Of a stretch of 16,758 bases of DNA, positions 7,770 through 15,332 are shown piece by piece. The notes under the pieces were generated by a model. It was not told where the DNA came from, ran no database searches, and worked only from the letters and a program-made list of their open reading frames with translations. The translations under genes and the position numbers were made by a program. Every line of letters starts with the position of its first letter. Position 1 is the first letter of the stretch. The stretch covers positions 1 through 16,758 of the forward strand of contig URTH01000019.1 in assembly GCA_900550775.1 (NCBI GenBank), read 5' to 3'. This DNA comes from an uncultured Eubacteriales bacterium. Lineage in GTDB: Bacteria; Bacillota; Clostridia; Monoglobales; Monoglobaceae.

Positions 7770-8419
7770 AGGCGTCCCTCCGTCATCAGCGGTAATATTT
7801 CATTTAAATCGTGAATGATAAGGTCAGCACCGGCGTCTGTCAAGGCGGTTTCCGAAAAGGAATTCGGGATGGCGGCGCAGTGCATCCCGGCGCCCTTTGC
7901 GGCAGCGATGCCGCTCAGCGCGTCCTCAATGACCAGGCAGTCGGAGGGCGCTTTGCCAAGACGGTGCGCGGCGGTGCGGTACGGCTCCGGGTCGGGCTTT
8001 CGCTTTGTCACATCACTGCCGGACAAAATGACCGAAAAGCAGGAGGATGGGATTTTGGCGGCTTTTAATGTGGCAAGCAGCTTATTTTTGCCGGAGCTGC
8101 TGACTAACCCTAAACAAAAACCGGCATCATGCAGCGCGCAAACCGTCTCCGCCGCGTGCGGATAAACGCAGAGCGCCGGCAGATCATGTTCATACAGCGC
8201 GTACATTTCGCTTAGCATCATTTGAATTTCCGCATCGGTTTTTTGATAAATTTTGCCCGGCGCGGTGATAAAATTTTCCTCGCCGGTGCCGATAAACCGG
8301 CGAAAATCGACGCGGTCGGCATCGATGCCGCACATTGCGAGCGCCTTTGCGGCGGCACGCAGAATAATCGGCTCCGAGTCAACCAATACGCCGTCCATGT
8401 CAAAGATTACAGTATTCAT
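7766..8419 (-). CDS. HAD-superfamily hydrolase, phosphatase/beta-phosphoglucomutase-like (subfamily IA)
   Basis: The 217-residue protein has the four HAD motifs: FDMDGVLVDSE with nucleophile D7 and acid/base D9; SSSGK near 107-111; K141 in KRKPDPEPY; and the metal-binding IEDALSGIAAAKGAG with E165 and D166. An alpha-helical cap lies between motifs I and II (residues ~15-85), as in phosphoglycolate phosphatase and beta-phosphoglucomutase relatives. It should act in the cytoplasm on a small phosphorylated metabolite; the substrate cannot be read from sequence. ATG at 8419 follows AGGAG (8430-8426) by 6 nt and overlaps the upstream rRNA-modification gene as ATGA. The stop overlaps the addB start in the same way, so the three genes are translationally coupled. 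Confidence 0.88.
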   Translation of the reverse strand: MNTVIFDMDGVLVDSEPIILRAAAKALAMCGIDADRVDFRRFIGTGEENFITAPGKIYQKTDAEIQMMLSEMYALYEHDLPALCVYPHAAETVCALHDAGFCLGLVSSSGKNKLLATLKAAKIPSSCFSVILSGSDVTKRKPDPEPYRTAAHRLGKAPSDCLVIEDALSGIAAAKGAGMHCAAIPNSFSETALTDAGADLIIHDLNEILPLMTEGRL

Positions 8420-9333
8420 AATAGGCTCCTGTCAGATACAAATTCTTTTTGATCAAGATAAGAAAGACAGCTGCTGTCGGTGGAAAAACGAAATACCAGA
8501 CGGTAAGCAAGAAGATGCTGAAACTGCCGTTTGCCGTCCTTTTTGGCGCCGTACTTGACATCGCCGAGCAGCGGATGATGAAGATGTGCAAAGCCGGCAC
8601 GAATCTGATGGGTGCGGCCGGTCAGCAGCTTTGCCTCCACCAGCGCCTGAGCACCGGGGCGCAAAACCCGAAAGACCGTATGGCATGCGCTGCCGTGCGG
8701 TACAGGATTCTCTGAAAAAATCATCTTTCGCATGGCTTCGTCCTTATACAGATAGCCGCGGATCTCGCCGTTTGGCGGCTGCGGCGTTCCCTCGGTAAGA
8801 CAGAGATAAAATTTTTCGACCTCTCTGTCCCGGATTTTTTGGTTCATGATCCGCAGACTCTCCGCGTCCTTGGCGCCGATCACAAGCCCGGCAGTATTGC
8901 GGTCGATGCGATGGCAGAGCGAGGGGACAAAGGCGGTCTCTGTTTCCGGGCGGTACGCGCCGCTTTGATACAGGTGCGCGCGCATGTGCGATTCCAGCGA
9001 CGGCGTTTCGCCGTCACTCTGGGAGGGCAGCCCGGAGGGCTTGTCCATGATGATAATATGGGCATCCTCATAAACAATGGAGAGATGAGGGGTCATTTTT
9101 GTCCAAAAGGGCAGGGGCTTTTCCTCAAAATACTCATCGTTAAAATAAAGCTCCAGGCAGTCGCCCTCACACAGGCGCACGCTGCCGTCGGTGACGCGCT
9201 TTCCGTTAATCTTAACGCGCTTTTTGCGCAGGGACTGATAAAGCTGACCGTTTGTGATGGCGGGCATCAGCCGTTTCAGATACTGATCCAGCCGCCGTCC
9301 GCGGTCGTTGTTTCCTACGGTAAAGGTTTTCAC
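8416..9333 (-). CDS. RluA-family 23S rRNA pseudouridine synthase
   Basis: This 305-residue enzyme converts specific uridines in 23S rRNA to pseudouridine (RluC/RluD-like). Residues ~14-65 form an S4 RNA-binding domain (RRLDQYLKRLMP, RVKINGKRV). The catalytic domain has HRIDRNTAGLVIGAK with the nucleophile Asp at about residue 144, the preceding IVYEDAHIIIMDKPSGL strand, and LLTGRTHQIRAGFAH near 250. I chose the GTG at 9333: GAGGG (9346-9342) lies 8 nt upstream, it starts 4 nt after the metH stop, and the S4 domain begins at once. A TTG at 9369 would extend the frame into metH but has no ribosome binding site. The target uridine cannot be assigned. Confidence 0.9.
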   Translation of the reverse strand: MKTFTVGNNDRGRRLDQYLKRLMPAITNGQLYQSLRKKRVKINGKRVTDGSVRLCEGDCLELYFNDEYFEEKPLPFWTKMTPHLSIVYEDAHIIIMDKPSGLPSQSDGETPSLESHMRAHLYQSGAYRPETETAFVPSLCHRIDRNTAGLVIGAKDAESLRIMNQKIRDREVEKFYLCLTEGTPQPPNGEIRGYLYKDEAMRKMIFSENPVPHGSACHTVFRVLRPGAQALVEAKLLTGRTHQIRAGFAHLHHPLLGDVKYGAKKDGKRQFQHLLAYRLVFRFSTDSSCLSYLDQKEFVSDRSLL

Positions 9334-9337
9334 AAAA

Positions 9338-11701
9338 TCAGCCCTCTTTCCCAAAAATGCGGTTGGCAATCATGACGTCGGCACGGGCGTCCTTGACATA
9401 GTGGTCGGCGCCGACAAACTTGACATATTCTTCATTCAGCACAGCGCCGCCGACCATGATTTCTGCCGTACAGCCTGCCTTTCTGAGCGCGGTGATGGTA
9501 TCCTTCATCCCGGTGACGGTGGTCGTCATCAGGGCGGACAGACCGATCAGCTTGACCTTGTGCGTGAGTGCGGCAGAGACCACCGTGTCGATCGGGACGT
9601 CCTTTCCGAGGTCGATCACGCGGTAGCCGTAATTTTCCAGCAGCATTTTTGCAATGTTTTTGCCGATGTCGTGAATATCGCCGACCACGGTGGCAAGCAG
9701 AACGGTTCCCTTGTTCATGCTCCCCTGCGGCATGGTGGACTTTAACACTTCAAAGCCGCATTTTACCGCCTCCGCCGCCTGAATCAGCTGCGGCAGGAAC
9801 AGTTCGCCTTTTTCGTAGCGTTCGCCGACTGCGTCAAGCGCCGGGATGAACTGGGTATCAATGATGTGCAGCGCGTCCGTGGTTTCAAGCATGGCGGCGG
9901 TCTTTTGACGGGTTTCTTCTTTCCGACCCTCCATGATAAAGCCCTTCAGTCCCCCTTGGCCGGTCTTTTGCGGTGCGGTCGGTGCGGTTTTTTGAATATT
10001 GCCGAAACGGTCGATATACTGCTTTGCGTCCCTGTCCTGGTTGTTCAGCACGCGAAAGGCGTAAATCGCCTGCATAATCTCTTCCGACATGGGGTTGACA
10101 ATGGCGGCACTCAGCCCGGCACCCAGGCTGCTTGCCAAAAAGACGCTGTTTAAAATCGGCCTGGACGGCAGACCGAAGGAGACGTTGCTCACGCCCAAAA
10201 CGGTCTGAAATCCAAGCGCGGTCACCATAGAAATTGCCTTGATGGTCTCCAGCACCAGTGCCTGCTGGGCAGACGCCGTCAAAACCAGACAGTCGATGAT
10301 GAGATCTTCTTTTCGGATGTTGTACTTTTCCGCCTCGGCGGCAATCCGCTGCGCGATGCGGACGCGTTCCGCAGCCGTTTGCGGAATCCCGTTTTCGTCT
10401 AGCGTCAGGGCGACCACGGCGGCGCCGTATTTGGCGGCAATGGGAAAGATGGCGTCCATGCTTTCCTGTTTTCCGTTTACCGAGTTGATGATCGGCTTTC
10501 CGTTATAAATGCGCACGGCGGCCTCAATGGCGGCCGGGTCGGAACTGTCGATCTGCAGCGGAAGATCGGTGACGGCCTGTACCTCCCGTACGGCACGGCA
10601 CAGTGACGCGGTCTCGTCAATGTCCGGCAGGCCGCAGTTGATATCTAAGATGTCGGCGTGGTTTCGGCTTTGCGCGAGGGCTTCGCCGATGATATAGTCA
10701 AAGTCGCCGGCACGCAGTTTTTCCTTTAACGTTTTTTTGCCGGTGGGGTTAATCCGCTCCCCAATGACGGTGGCGCGGCCGTTTAGCACAACCGTACGGC
10801 TGGCGGAGCAGACGGCAGTCATGCGCCTTGGCGTTGGGGTATGCGGCAAAAGGCCGCAAAGCTTTGCCTTCATGGCGGCGATAAAGTCCGGCGTGGTGCC
10901 GCAGCAGCCGCCCAAAATGCGGACGCCGCGCTGCGCGATCGTTTGCATAAATGCGGCGTAATCGTCCGGGGTGATCTCGTAGACGGTTTGACCGTCCTTC
11001 ATTTTCGGCAGACCGGCGTTTGGTTGTACCATGACCGGAACGCTTGTGTAGGCGAGCAGCTTTTCGATGACCGGCATCAGTTCTTTAGGGCCTAAGGAGC
11101 AGTTTACGCCAAGGGCGTCAACGCCCAGACCGGACAGAGTCAGCGCCGCGCTTTCCGGATTGCAGCCGACAAAGGTGCGCCCGTCCTCCTGATAGGTCAT
11201 GGTGACAAAAATCGGGAGATCGCAGTTTTCTTTTGCGGCAAGGACACCGGCCTTGACCTCGGATAAATCCGACATGGTCTCCAGTAAAATCAGGTCGGCG
11301 CCGGCCTCCTTGCCGGCCAGGATCTGTTCTAAGTAGGCGTCGTAGGCCTCATCGAAGGTGAGCGTTCCCATCGGCTGCATCAGCTGTCCCAAGGGGCCGA
11401 TGTCTAAAGCGACGTATTTTGCGCCGCTGTTTCTTGCGGCGGCAACGCCGGCCAAAATTAACTCTCTCGGTGTGTAGGGGCAGTCCTTTAGCTTATAGCG
11501 GTTTGCCTGAAAGGTGTTGGCCGTAATCACGTCCGCACCGGCGTCTGCATAGCTTTTGTGGATGCGCTGTACCACATCGGGATGCTCAATGTTATAAACC
11601 TCCGGCAGCCCTCCGGCCGGCATGCCTGCCTTTTGCAGCATGGTACCCATTGCACCGTCAAAAATGAGAAAATGATCTTTCAGGTATGTTCTAATGTCCA
11701 C
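9338..11701 (-). CDS. metH: Cobalamin-dependent methionine synthase, short form lacking the reactivation domain
   Basis: The 787-residue enzyme transfers a methyl group from 5-methyltetrahydrofolate to homocysteine through cobalamin. Residues 1-285 form the homocysteine-binding barrel with zinc ligands C201, C266 and C267 (GVNCS, GGCCGT). Residues ~305-560 form the pterin-binding barrel (ERINPTGKK, LDINCG, QIDSSD). Residues ~580-660 are the helical B12 cap, and ~662-787 the B12 domain with DIHDIG, where H677 is the lower axial cobalt ligand. The protein ends there: the ~330-residue SAM/flavodoxin domain of E. coli MetH (~1,227 residues) is absent and is replaced by the gene immediately upstream. 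The start is GTG at 11701, 8 nt after GGGAGGG (11716-11710). It overlaps the upstream gene's end by 11 nt. Confidence 0.95.
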   Translation of the reverse strand: MDIRTYLKDHFLIFDGAMGTMLQKAGMPAGGLPEVYNIEHPDVVQRIHKSYADAGADVITANTFQANRYKLKDCPYTPRELILAGVAAARNSGAKYVALDIGPLGQLMQPMGTLTFDEAYDAYLEQILAGKEAGADLILLETMSDLSEVKAGVLAAKENCDLPIFVTMTYQEDGRTFVGCNPESAALTLSGLGVDALGVNCSLGPKELMPVIEKLLAYTSVPVMVQPNAGLPKMKDGQTVYEITPDDYAAFMQTIAQRGVRILGGCCGTTPDFIAAMKAKLCGLLPHTPTPRRMTAVCSASRTVVLNGRATVIGERINPTGKKTLKEKLRAGDFDYIIGEALAQSRNHADILDINCGLPDIDETASLCRAVREVQAVTDLPLQIDSSDPAAIEAAVRIYNGKPIINSVNGKQESMDAIFPIAAKYGAAVVALTLDENGIPQTAAERVRIAQRIAAEAEKYNIRKEDLIIDCLVLTASAQQALVLETIKAISMVTALGFQTVLGVSNVSFGLPSRPILNSVFLASSLGAGLSAAIVNPMSEEIMQAIYAFRVLNNQDRDAKQYIDRFGNIQKTAPTAPQKTGQGGLKGFIMEGRKEETRQKTAAMLETTDALHIIDTQFIPALDAVGERYEKGELFLPQLIQAAEAVKCGFEVLKSTMPQGSMNKGTVLLATVVGDIHDIGKNIAKMLLENYGYRVIDLGKDVPIDTVVSAALTHKVKLIGLSALMTTTVTGMKDTITALRKAGCTAEIMVGGAVLNEEYVKFVGADHYVKDARADVMIANRIFGKEG

Positions 11702-12371
11702 AGGTTATGCCCTCCCTTTGATATTGACAGCGGCCGCGCATGTTGCATGTGTCACAGGATGGCGGTGCTTTCTTTTTCTTGTCTTTTCCGAGGCCGATAA
11801 AGGCGGTGACGGATTTGCGCGGCAGCATCAGCGCGCGGTCGGTGACGGTCAGACCGATTTTTCGGGATGTGTCCAAAATTCTGCCGATGTCATTTTGCAG
11901 CGTGAGCGGACAGTCGCCGTAGCCGGGGCTGAACCGCGGCCGCAGAAAAAGTCCGTCCGCCTCGGCCGTCTCAGCGATTTCTGTCTCGGCAAAATCGCAG
12001 AGCTTTTCAATCATATCGGCGGCGCAGGCGTCTAAGATTACCGCGCGGCTCATCGATTCGTTTTGGGCAATCCGAATCAGGTTGTCCGCCTCGATGCCGA
12101 GCGTTGCGGCAAGAATGACGCAATGCTGACACCCCGAAAGATGCTGAAAAAGATTTTTGCTGCAGATGGTAAGTCCGCATTCTAAAAGAGACAGCGTCTG
12201 CGTCTTTTCGTTTTGCAGCAGCGTAAATGTCCGATAGATAAAGCGCGGCTTTGCGCTTTCTTCAAGCTGCTGCATACAGGTATCGATCAGCGCATTTGTG
12301 TGCGCGTCCATGGTTTGACCGCGGTATCCCAAATACCGAAGAATTTCTTTTTTGTCCAGAGTCCGGTTCAT
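11691..12371 (-). CDS. Free-standing methionine synthase reactivation-domain protein
   Basis: This 226-residue protein matches the SAM-binding activation domain of MetH carried as a separate polypeptide, as in Thermotoga and many Clostridia. The family reactivates oxidised cob(II)alamin by reductive methylation from S-adenosylmethionine. Visible signatures are RFSPGYGDCPLTLQNDI (146-162), corresponding to the SAM-binding arginine segment, and LMLPRKSVTAFIGLG (181-195). A C-terminal Cys cluster (C206, C209, C215, C224) is not part of the E. coli domain and could bind a metal or Fe-S centre; that is inference. Its ATG follows GAGG (12382-12379) closely. It is the first gene of the operon, about 24 nt after the predicted transcript start, and overlaps metH by 11 nt. 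Confidence 0.88.
   Translation of the reverse strand: MNRTLDKKEILRYLGYRGQTMDAHTNALIDTCMQQLEESAKPRFIYRTFTLLQNEKTQTLSLLECGLTICSKNLFQHLSGCQHCVILAATLGIEADNLIRIAQNESMSRAVILDACAADMIEKLCDFAETEIAETAEADGLFLRPRFSPGYGDCPLTLQNDIGRILDTSRKIGLTVTDRALMLPRKSVTAFIGLGKDKKKKAPPSCDTCNMRGRCQYQREGITCGH
11710..11716 (-). promoter_or_regulatory. Ribosome binding site fixing the metH GTG start
   Basis: GGGAGGG on the minus strand lies inside the end of the upstream coding sequence, 8 nt before the GTG at 11701. It is strong enough for independent initiation on metH as well as coupling to the preceding gene. Confidence 0.75.
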
Positions 12372-12401
12372 GCTTCGACCTCACTTTATGTATGTGGCTT
12401 T

Positions 12402-12430
12402 ATTATATGTGATTGTGCGGGGTTTGTCAA
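12402..12430 (-). promoter_or_regulatory. Perfect consensus sigma-A promoter of the metH operon
   Basis: On the minus strand TTGACA (12430-12425) and TATAAT (12407-12402) are both exact consensus, spaced by 17 nt. Transcription would start near 12395, leaving a leader of about 24 nt before the ATG at 12371. This is too short for a SAM (S-box) or cobalamin riboswitch, so the operon is probably strongly and constitutively transcribed unless a protein regulates it. Confidence 0.9.
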
Positions 12431-12609
12431 ATCAATTCCAATTTTTTGCGGGTCGAATTTTGCGGTTGCTTTTTTGCAGAAAAAATGATATAATAACTGC
12501 GTTTGGAAAAAAGAGAGTCCATTGGTTTGTTTTTTGACGAAGTGGAAAGAATGTCAATAGTATTAAGAAGATATCGCCTTTTGATTCTGTTTTTTGTGCA
12601 AAAAGAGGT

Positions 12610-12638
12610 TTGATAAACGTTCTGTTTTGTGATAAAAT
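12610..12638 (+). promoter_or_regulatory. Sigma-A promoter of glgP
   Basis: TTGATA (12610-12615, 5/6) and TAAAAT (12633-12638, 5/6) are spaced by 17 nt. The transcript would start near 12645 and carry a leader of about 48 nt to the TTG start at 12693. Confidence 0.7.
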
Positions 12639-12677
12639 GGGCATATATCTTAAAGGATTTTGAAAAGACGTCTTTTT

Positions 12678-12685
12678 AGGAGGAG
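12678..12685 (+). promoter_or_regulatory. Ribosome binding site fixing the glgP TTG start
   Basis: AGGAGGAG ends 7 nt before the TTG at 12693. The in-frame ATG at 12660 lies upstream of this site with only a poor AAGGA-like sequence nearby, and would add an 11-residue Arg-rich tail not expected in the family. Confidence 0.8.
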
Positions 12686-12692
12686 ATTCTAT

Positions 12693-15146
12693 TTGAAAGG
12701 AAAGCAAAAATCTGCCGGATATGACGCAAAGAAAAAGTTTATCAAGGATGAAATTGTCGGCAAGGTAAAGCGGTATTTCGGAAAAACGATCGATCAGGCC
12801 ACCCAGCGTGAGATTTATACCGCGGTTTCGATGACCATCCGTGATGAAATCATGGATAAATGGGTTAATTATAAAGAAAAGACCGAAAAAAAGGCACAGA
12901 AGGAGCTTTATTATCTCTCCTTCGAGTTTTTGATGGGCAGAGCCATGGGCAACAACCTGATGAATCTGCGTGAGACGGACGCATACCGTGAGGTTTTGGC
13001 TGAGATGGGCGTTTCCCTCTCCGAGGTGGAGGAGTATGAGACCGACGCCGGCCTCGGAAACGGCGGCCTCGGCAGACTGGCGGCTTGTTTTCTGGACTCT
13101 TTGACGAATCTGGAACTGCCGGCGTTTGGCTGCGGCATTCGTTATGAATACGGGCTGTTCCGTCAGAAGATTGTGGACGGCTATCAGATCGAGATGCCGG
13201 ATCCCTGGCAGCAGAGCGGCAATATCTGGGATATCGCCCGGCCGGAGGATATCAAAGAGGTACATTTCAACGGCCATGTTGAAGAATATATGGAGGACGG
13301 ACAGTTAAAGTTCCGTCATACCGGCTACAACACCGTTATTGCAGAACCGTACGATATGCCGATCACCGGCTTTGAAAGCGAAACGGTCAACACCTTAAGA
13401 CTGTGGCGCGCCAGATCGCCGGAAGTGATCGATATGAGCGAATTTAACCGCGGCGACTATGTCAAGGCAACCGAGGATAAGGAGCTTGCCGAGGTGATTT
13501 CCAAAATCCTGTACCCGGAGGATAATCACTACGAAGGAAAGCTTTTGCGCCTGAAACAGCAGTATTTCTTTGTTTCGGCGACCATACAGTGGATTCTCAG
13601 CAAGCATAAGCAAAAGGGACTTCCGCTTTCTGCGATTCCGGAATATGTCCAGATTCATATCAACGATACCCATCCGACCATTGCCATTCCGGAGCTGATG
13701 CGGATTTTGATGGACGAGGAAGGCATGGGCTGGGACGACGCGTGGAGCATTGTCGGCAGAACCTTTGCCTACACCAACCACACCATTTTGTGTGAGGCAC
13801 TGGAAAAATGGCCGTTTGAAATGGTGGAGCATCTGCTGCCGCGCATTGCCATGATCATCCGTGAGATCGACCGCAGACAGCGTGCCGCCCTGTGGGAGCG
13901 GTTCCCCGGCGATCAGAATAAGATTGAGTATATGGCGGTGATTACCAACGGGCAGGTCAGCATGGCAAACCTTTGTCTGACAGCGTGTCACAGTGTTAAC
14001 GGCGTTGCGGCGCTGCATACGGAAATCTTAAAGAAGGAAACCTTTAAGGATTATTACAGCATCTATCCGTATAAGTTTAAAAACATGACAAACGGCGTGA
14101 CCTTCCGCCGGTGGCTGTATAAGGCAAACCCCGATCTTGCGGCGCTGATTTCAAGGACGATCGGCGATGGCTGGATTAAGGACTACCGCCAGATGCAAAA
14201 GCTGGTTCCCTCTGCGGACGATGCGGCGTTCCGCAAGGAGTTTGCGGCCATTAAGCTGGAAAATAAAAAGAAGCTTGCAGCCTATATCAAGGAACATAAC
14301 GGAATTGAAGTGGATCCGCTTTCGATGTTTGACGTGCAGATTAAACGTCTGCATGAATATAAGCGGCAGCTCCTTAAGGTGCTGCAGATTATATGGCGGT
14401 ATCAGCAGATTATCGACCACAGGGATGAGGCGGATCTGCTGCCGACCACCTATATCTTTGCGGCAAAGGCGGCGCCCGGCTATCATATGGCAAAGCTGAT
14501 TATTAAGTTTATCAACAGCGTGGCCGATGTCATTAACCGGGATGAGAGAGTCAACGACATTTTAAAGGTTGTCTTTATTGAAAATTACAGTGTCTCGATT
14601 GCAGAAAAGATCGTGGCCGCCGCAGACGTGAGCGAGCAGATTTCCACGGCGTCCAAAGAGGCGTCCGGCACCGGCAACATGAAACTGATGTTAAACGGTG
14701 CGCTGACTCTTGGAACGATGGACGGCGCCAATGTGGAGATTCGGGAGCAGGTCGGCGATGATAACATCTTTATCTTTGGCCTTTCCTCGCAGGAGGTGCT
14801 GCAGATTTATGCACACGGTCACTCGCCAAGCCCGGAGATTTACGCCGGCAACCCGGTGATAAAACGGGTGGTAGATACCTTGATTGACGGCACCTTCAGT
14901 CAGGAAAACCTGTTCTATGACATCTATCATTCCTTGGTGATGAACGGCGGTTTTGCCGATAATTACCTGCTGCTGCCGGATTTTGATTCCTATCTCCAGG
15001 CGTGCCAGAGGGTGATGGATAAATTCAGGGATCAGGATGCGTGGATGCGCAGTGCGGTTCTCAATACCGCGCATGCCGGATTCTTCTCCAGCGACCGCAC
15101 CATTGAGGATTACAACCGCGAGATCTGGCATCTGCGCGAGATGTAG
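12693..15146 (+). CDS. glgP: Glycogen/maltodextrin phosphorylase
   Basis: The 817-residue enzyme (GT35 family) releases glucose 1-phosphate from the non-reducing ends of storage or imported alpha-1,4-glucans in the cytoplasm. Family landmarks run in order: YYLSFEFLMGR near residue 75; DAGLGNGGLGRLAACFLDSL near 115-135; HINDTHPTIAIPELMR near 325; VTNGVTFRRW-type glucan site (NMTNGVTFRRW) near 470; VQIKRLHEYKRQLL near 550; and the pyridoxal-phosphate segment EASGTGNMKLMLNGA with the cofactor Lys at about K664. Length is normal for bacterial members and there is no N-terminal regulatory extension. It stands alone here: no glgA, glgB, glgC or malQ is adjacent. Regulation seems to be through its own promoter. 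Confidence 0.96.
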   Translation: MKGKQKSAGYDAKKKFIKDEIVGKVKRYFGKTIDQATQREIYTAVSMTIRDEIMDKWVNYKEKTEKKAQKELYYLSFEFLMGRAMGNNLMNLRETDAYREVLAEMGVSLSEVEEYETDAGLGNGGLGRLAACFLDSLTNLELPAFGCGIRYEYGLFRQKIVDGYQIEMPDPWQQSGNIWDIARPEDIKEVHFNGHVEEYMEDGQLKFRHTGYNTVIAEPYDMPITGFESETVNTLRLWRARSPEVIDMSEFNRGDYVKATEDKELAEVISKILYPEDNHYEGKLLRLKQQYFFVSATIQWILSKHKQKGLPLSAIPEYVQIHINDTHPTIAIPELMRILMDEEGMGWDDAWSIVGRTFAYTNHTILCEALEKWPFEMVEHLLPRIAMIIREIDRRQRAALWERFPGDQNKIEYMAVITNGQVSMANLCLTACHSVNGVAALHTEILKKETFKDYYSIYPYKFKNMTNGVTFRRWLYKANPDLAALISRTIGDGWIKDYRQMQKLVPSADDAAFRKEFAAIKLENKKKLAAYIKEHNGIEVDPLSMFDVQIKRLHEYKRQLLKVLQIIWRYQQIIDHRDEADLLPTTYIFAAKAAPGYHMAKLIIKFINSVADVINRDERVNDILKVVFIENYSVSIAEKIVAAADVSEQISTASKEASGTGNMKLMLNGALTLGTMDGANVEIREQVGDDNIFIFGLSSQEVLQIYAHGHSPSPEIYAGNPVIKRVVDTLIDGTFSQENLFYDIYHSLVMNGGFADNYLLLPDFDSYLQACQRVMDKFRDQDAWMRSAVLNTAHAGFFSSDRTIEDYNREIWHLREM

Positions 15147-15177
15147 GAAAAGTGAAAGCATGAAAAGAATGAAGGAG

Positions 15178-15213
15178 CGGAGGAGGTTCCGATCCTCCTT
15201 CGGATTCCTTTTT
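15178..15213 (+). terminator. Rho-independent terminator of glgP
   Basis: CGGAGGAGG (15178-15186) pairs with CCTCCTTCG (15194-15202) over nine base pairs, one of them G-U, around a 7-nt loop. The downstream GATTCC then TTTTT is a U-rich tail. It starts 32 nt after the glgP stop. The tail is not ideal, so some read-through into the transporter genes is possible. Confidence 0.6.
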
Positions 15214-15231
15214 CGGCGGAGGGAGATAACC

Positions 15232-15300
15232 ATGGGTTTCCTTGAGTCTGCCTTGTCTGCCGGACGTTTGTGGCGCGGTATACTGCGCCGCAGACGGTAA
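15232..15300 (+). other. Possible Arg-rich leader mini-ORF upstream of the amino-acid transporter
   Basis: A 22-codon frame starts at ATG 15232, 6 nt after a strong GGAGGGAG (15218-15225), and ends in TAA at 15298-15300. Six of its codons are Arg, including four in a row at the end (RLWRGILRRRR). It lies between the glgP terminator and the binding-protein gene. Such a layout would fit a translated leader that senses charged Arg-tRNA. It could equally be chance, since the stretch is GC-rich and repetitive. Confidence 0.3.
15265..15296. promoter_or_regulatory. 12-bp inverted repeat around a TATACT element upstream of the binding-protein gene
   Basis: The arms 15265-15276 (CGTTTGTGGCGC) and 15285-15296 (GCGCCGCAGACG) pair over 12 positions as RNA, with two G-U pairs, around an 8-nt loop. 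As DNA the symmetry is 10 of 12. The loop contains TATACT (15279-15284), a 5/6 match to a -10 box, but no good -35 lies 16-18 nt upstream (TTGTCT is 20 nt away). There is no U-run after it, so it is not a terminator. GTCTGC occurs twice upstream (15246-15251, 15255-15260) and is complementary to GCAGAC in the right arm (15290-15295), so alternative RNA folds are possible. Confidence 0.5.
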
Positions 15301-15332
15301 AATCGGAAAATACATATACAGAGGAGAGAATG

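Larger units (their letters stand above)
12372..12692. other. Divergent intergenic region between the metH operon and glgP
   Basis: This 321-nt AT-rich stretch holds no convincing gene. It contains the minus-strand metH promoter (12402-12430), the plus-strand glgP promoter (12610-12638), and a further plus-strand TATAAT at 12489-12494. The last is 17 nt after TTGCTT (12466-12471), which matches only 3/6 of the -35 consensus, and could be a weak second promoter. A long minus-strand open frame crosses the region but is antisense to glgP and has no start signal. Confidence 0.6.

Noticed and set aside
9334..9369. Extended start (TTG 9369) for the pseudouridine synthase
   Set aside because: It lies within metH, has no ribosome binding site and adds residues before the S4 domain; the GTG at 9333 has GAGGG at good spacing.
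12371..12395. SAM or cobalamin riboswitch in front of the metH operon
   Set aside because: The consensus promoter leaves only about 24 nt of leader, and no conserved riboswitch core is visible further upstream on that strand.
12432..13277. Minus-strand open frame of 281 codons over the glgP promoter and start
   Set aside because: It is antisense to the well-supported glgP N-terminus, has no ribosome binding site and resembles no family; its openness reflects glgP codon bias.
15160..15231. Extension of the Arg-rich mini-ORF to an upstream ATG at 15160 (46 codons)
   Set aside because: The added part is simply the purine-rich terminator stem read as Arg codons and has only a weak ribosome binding site.
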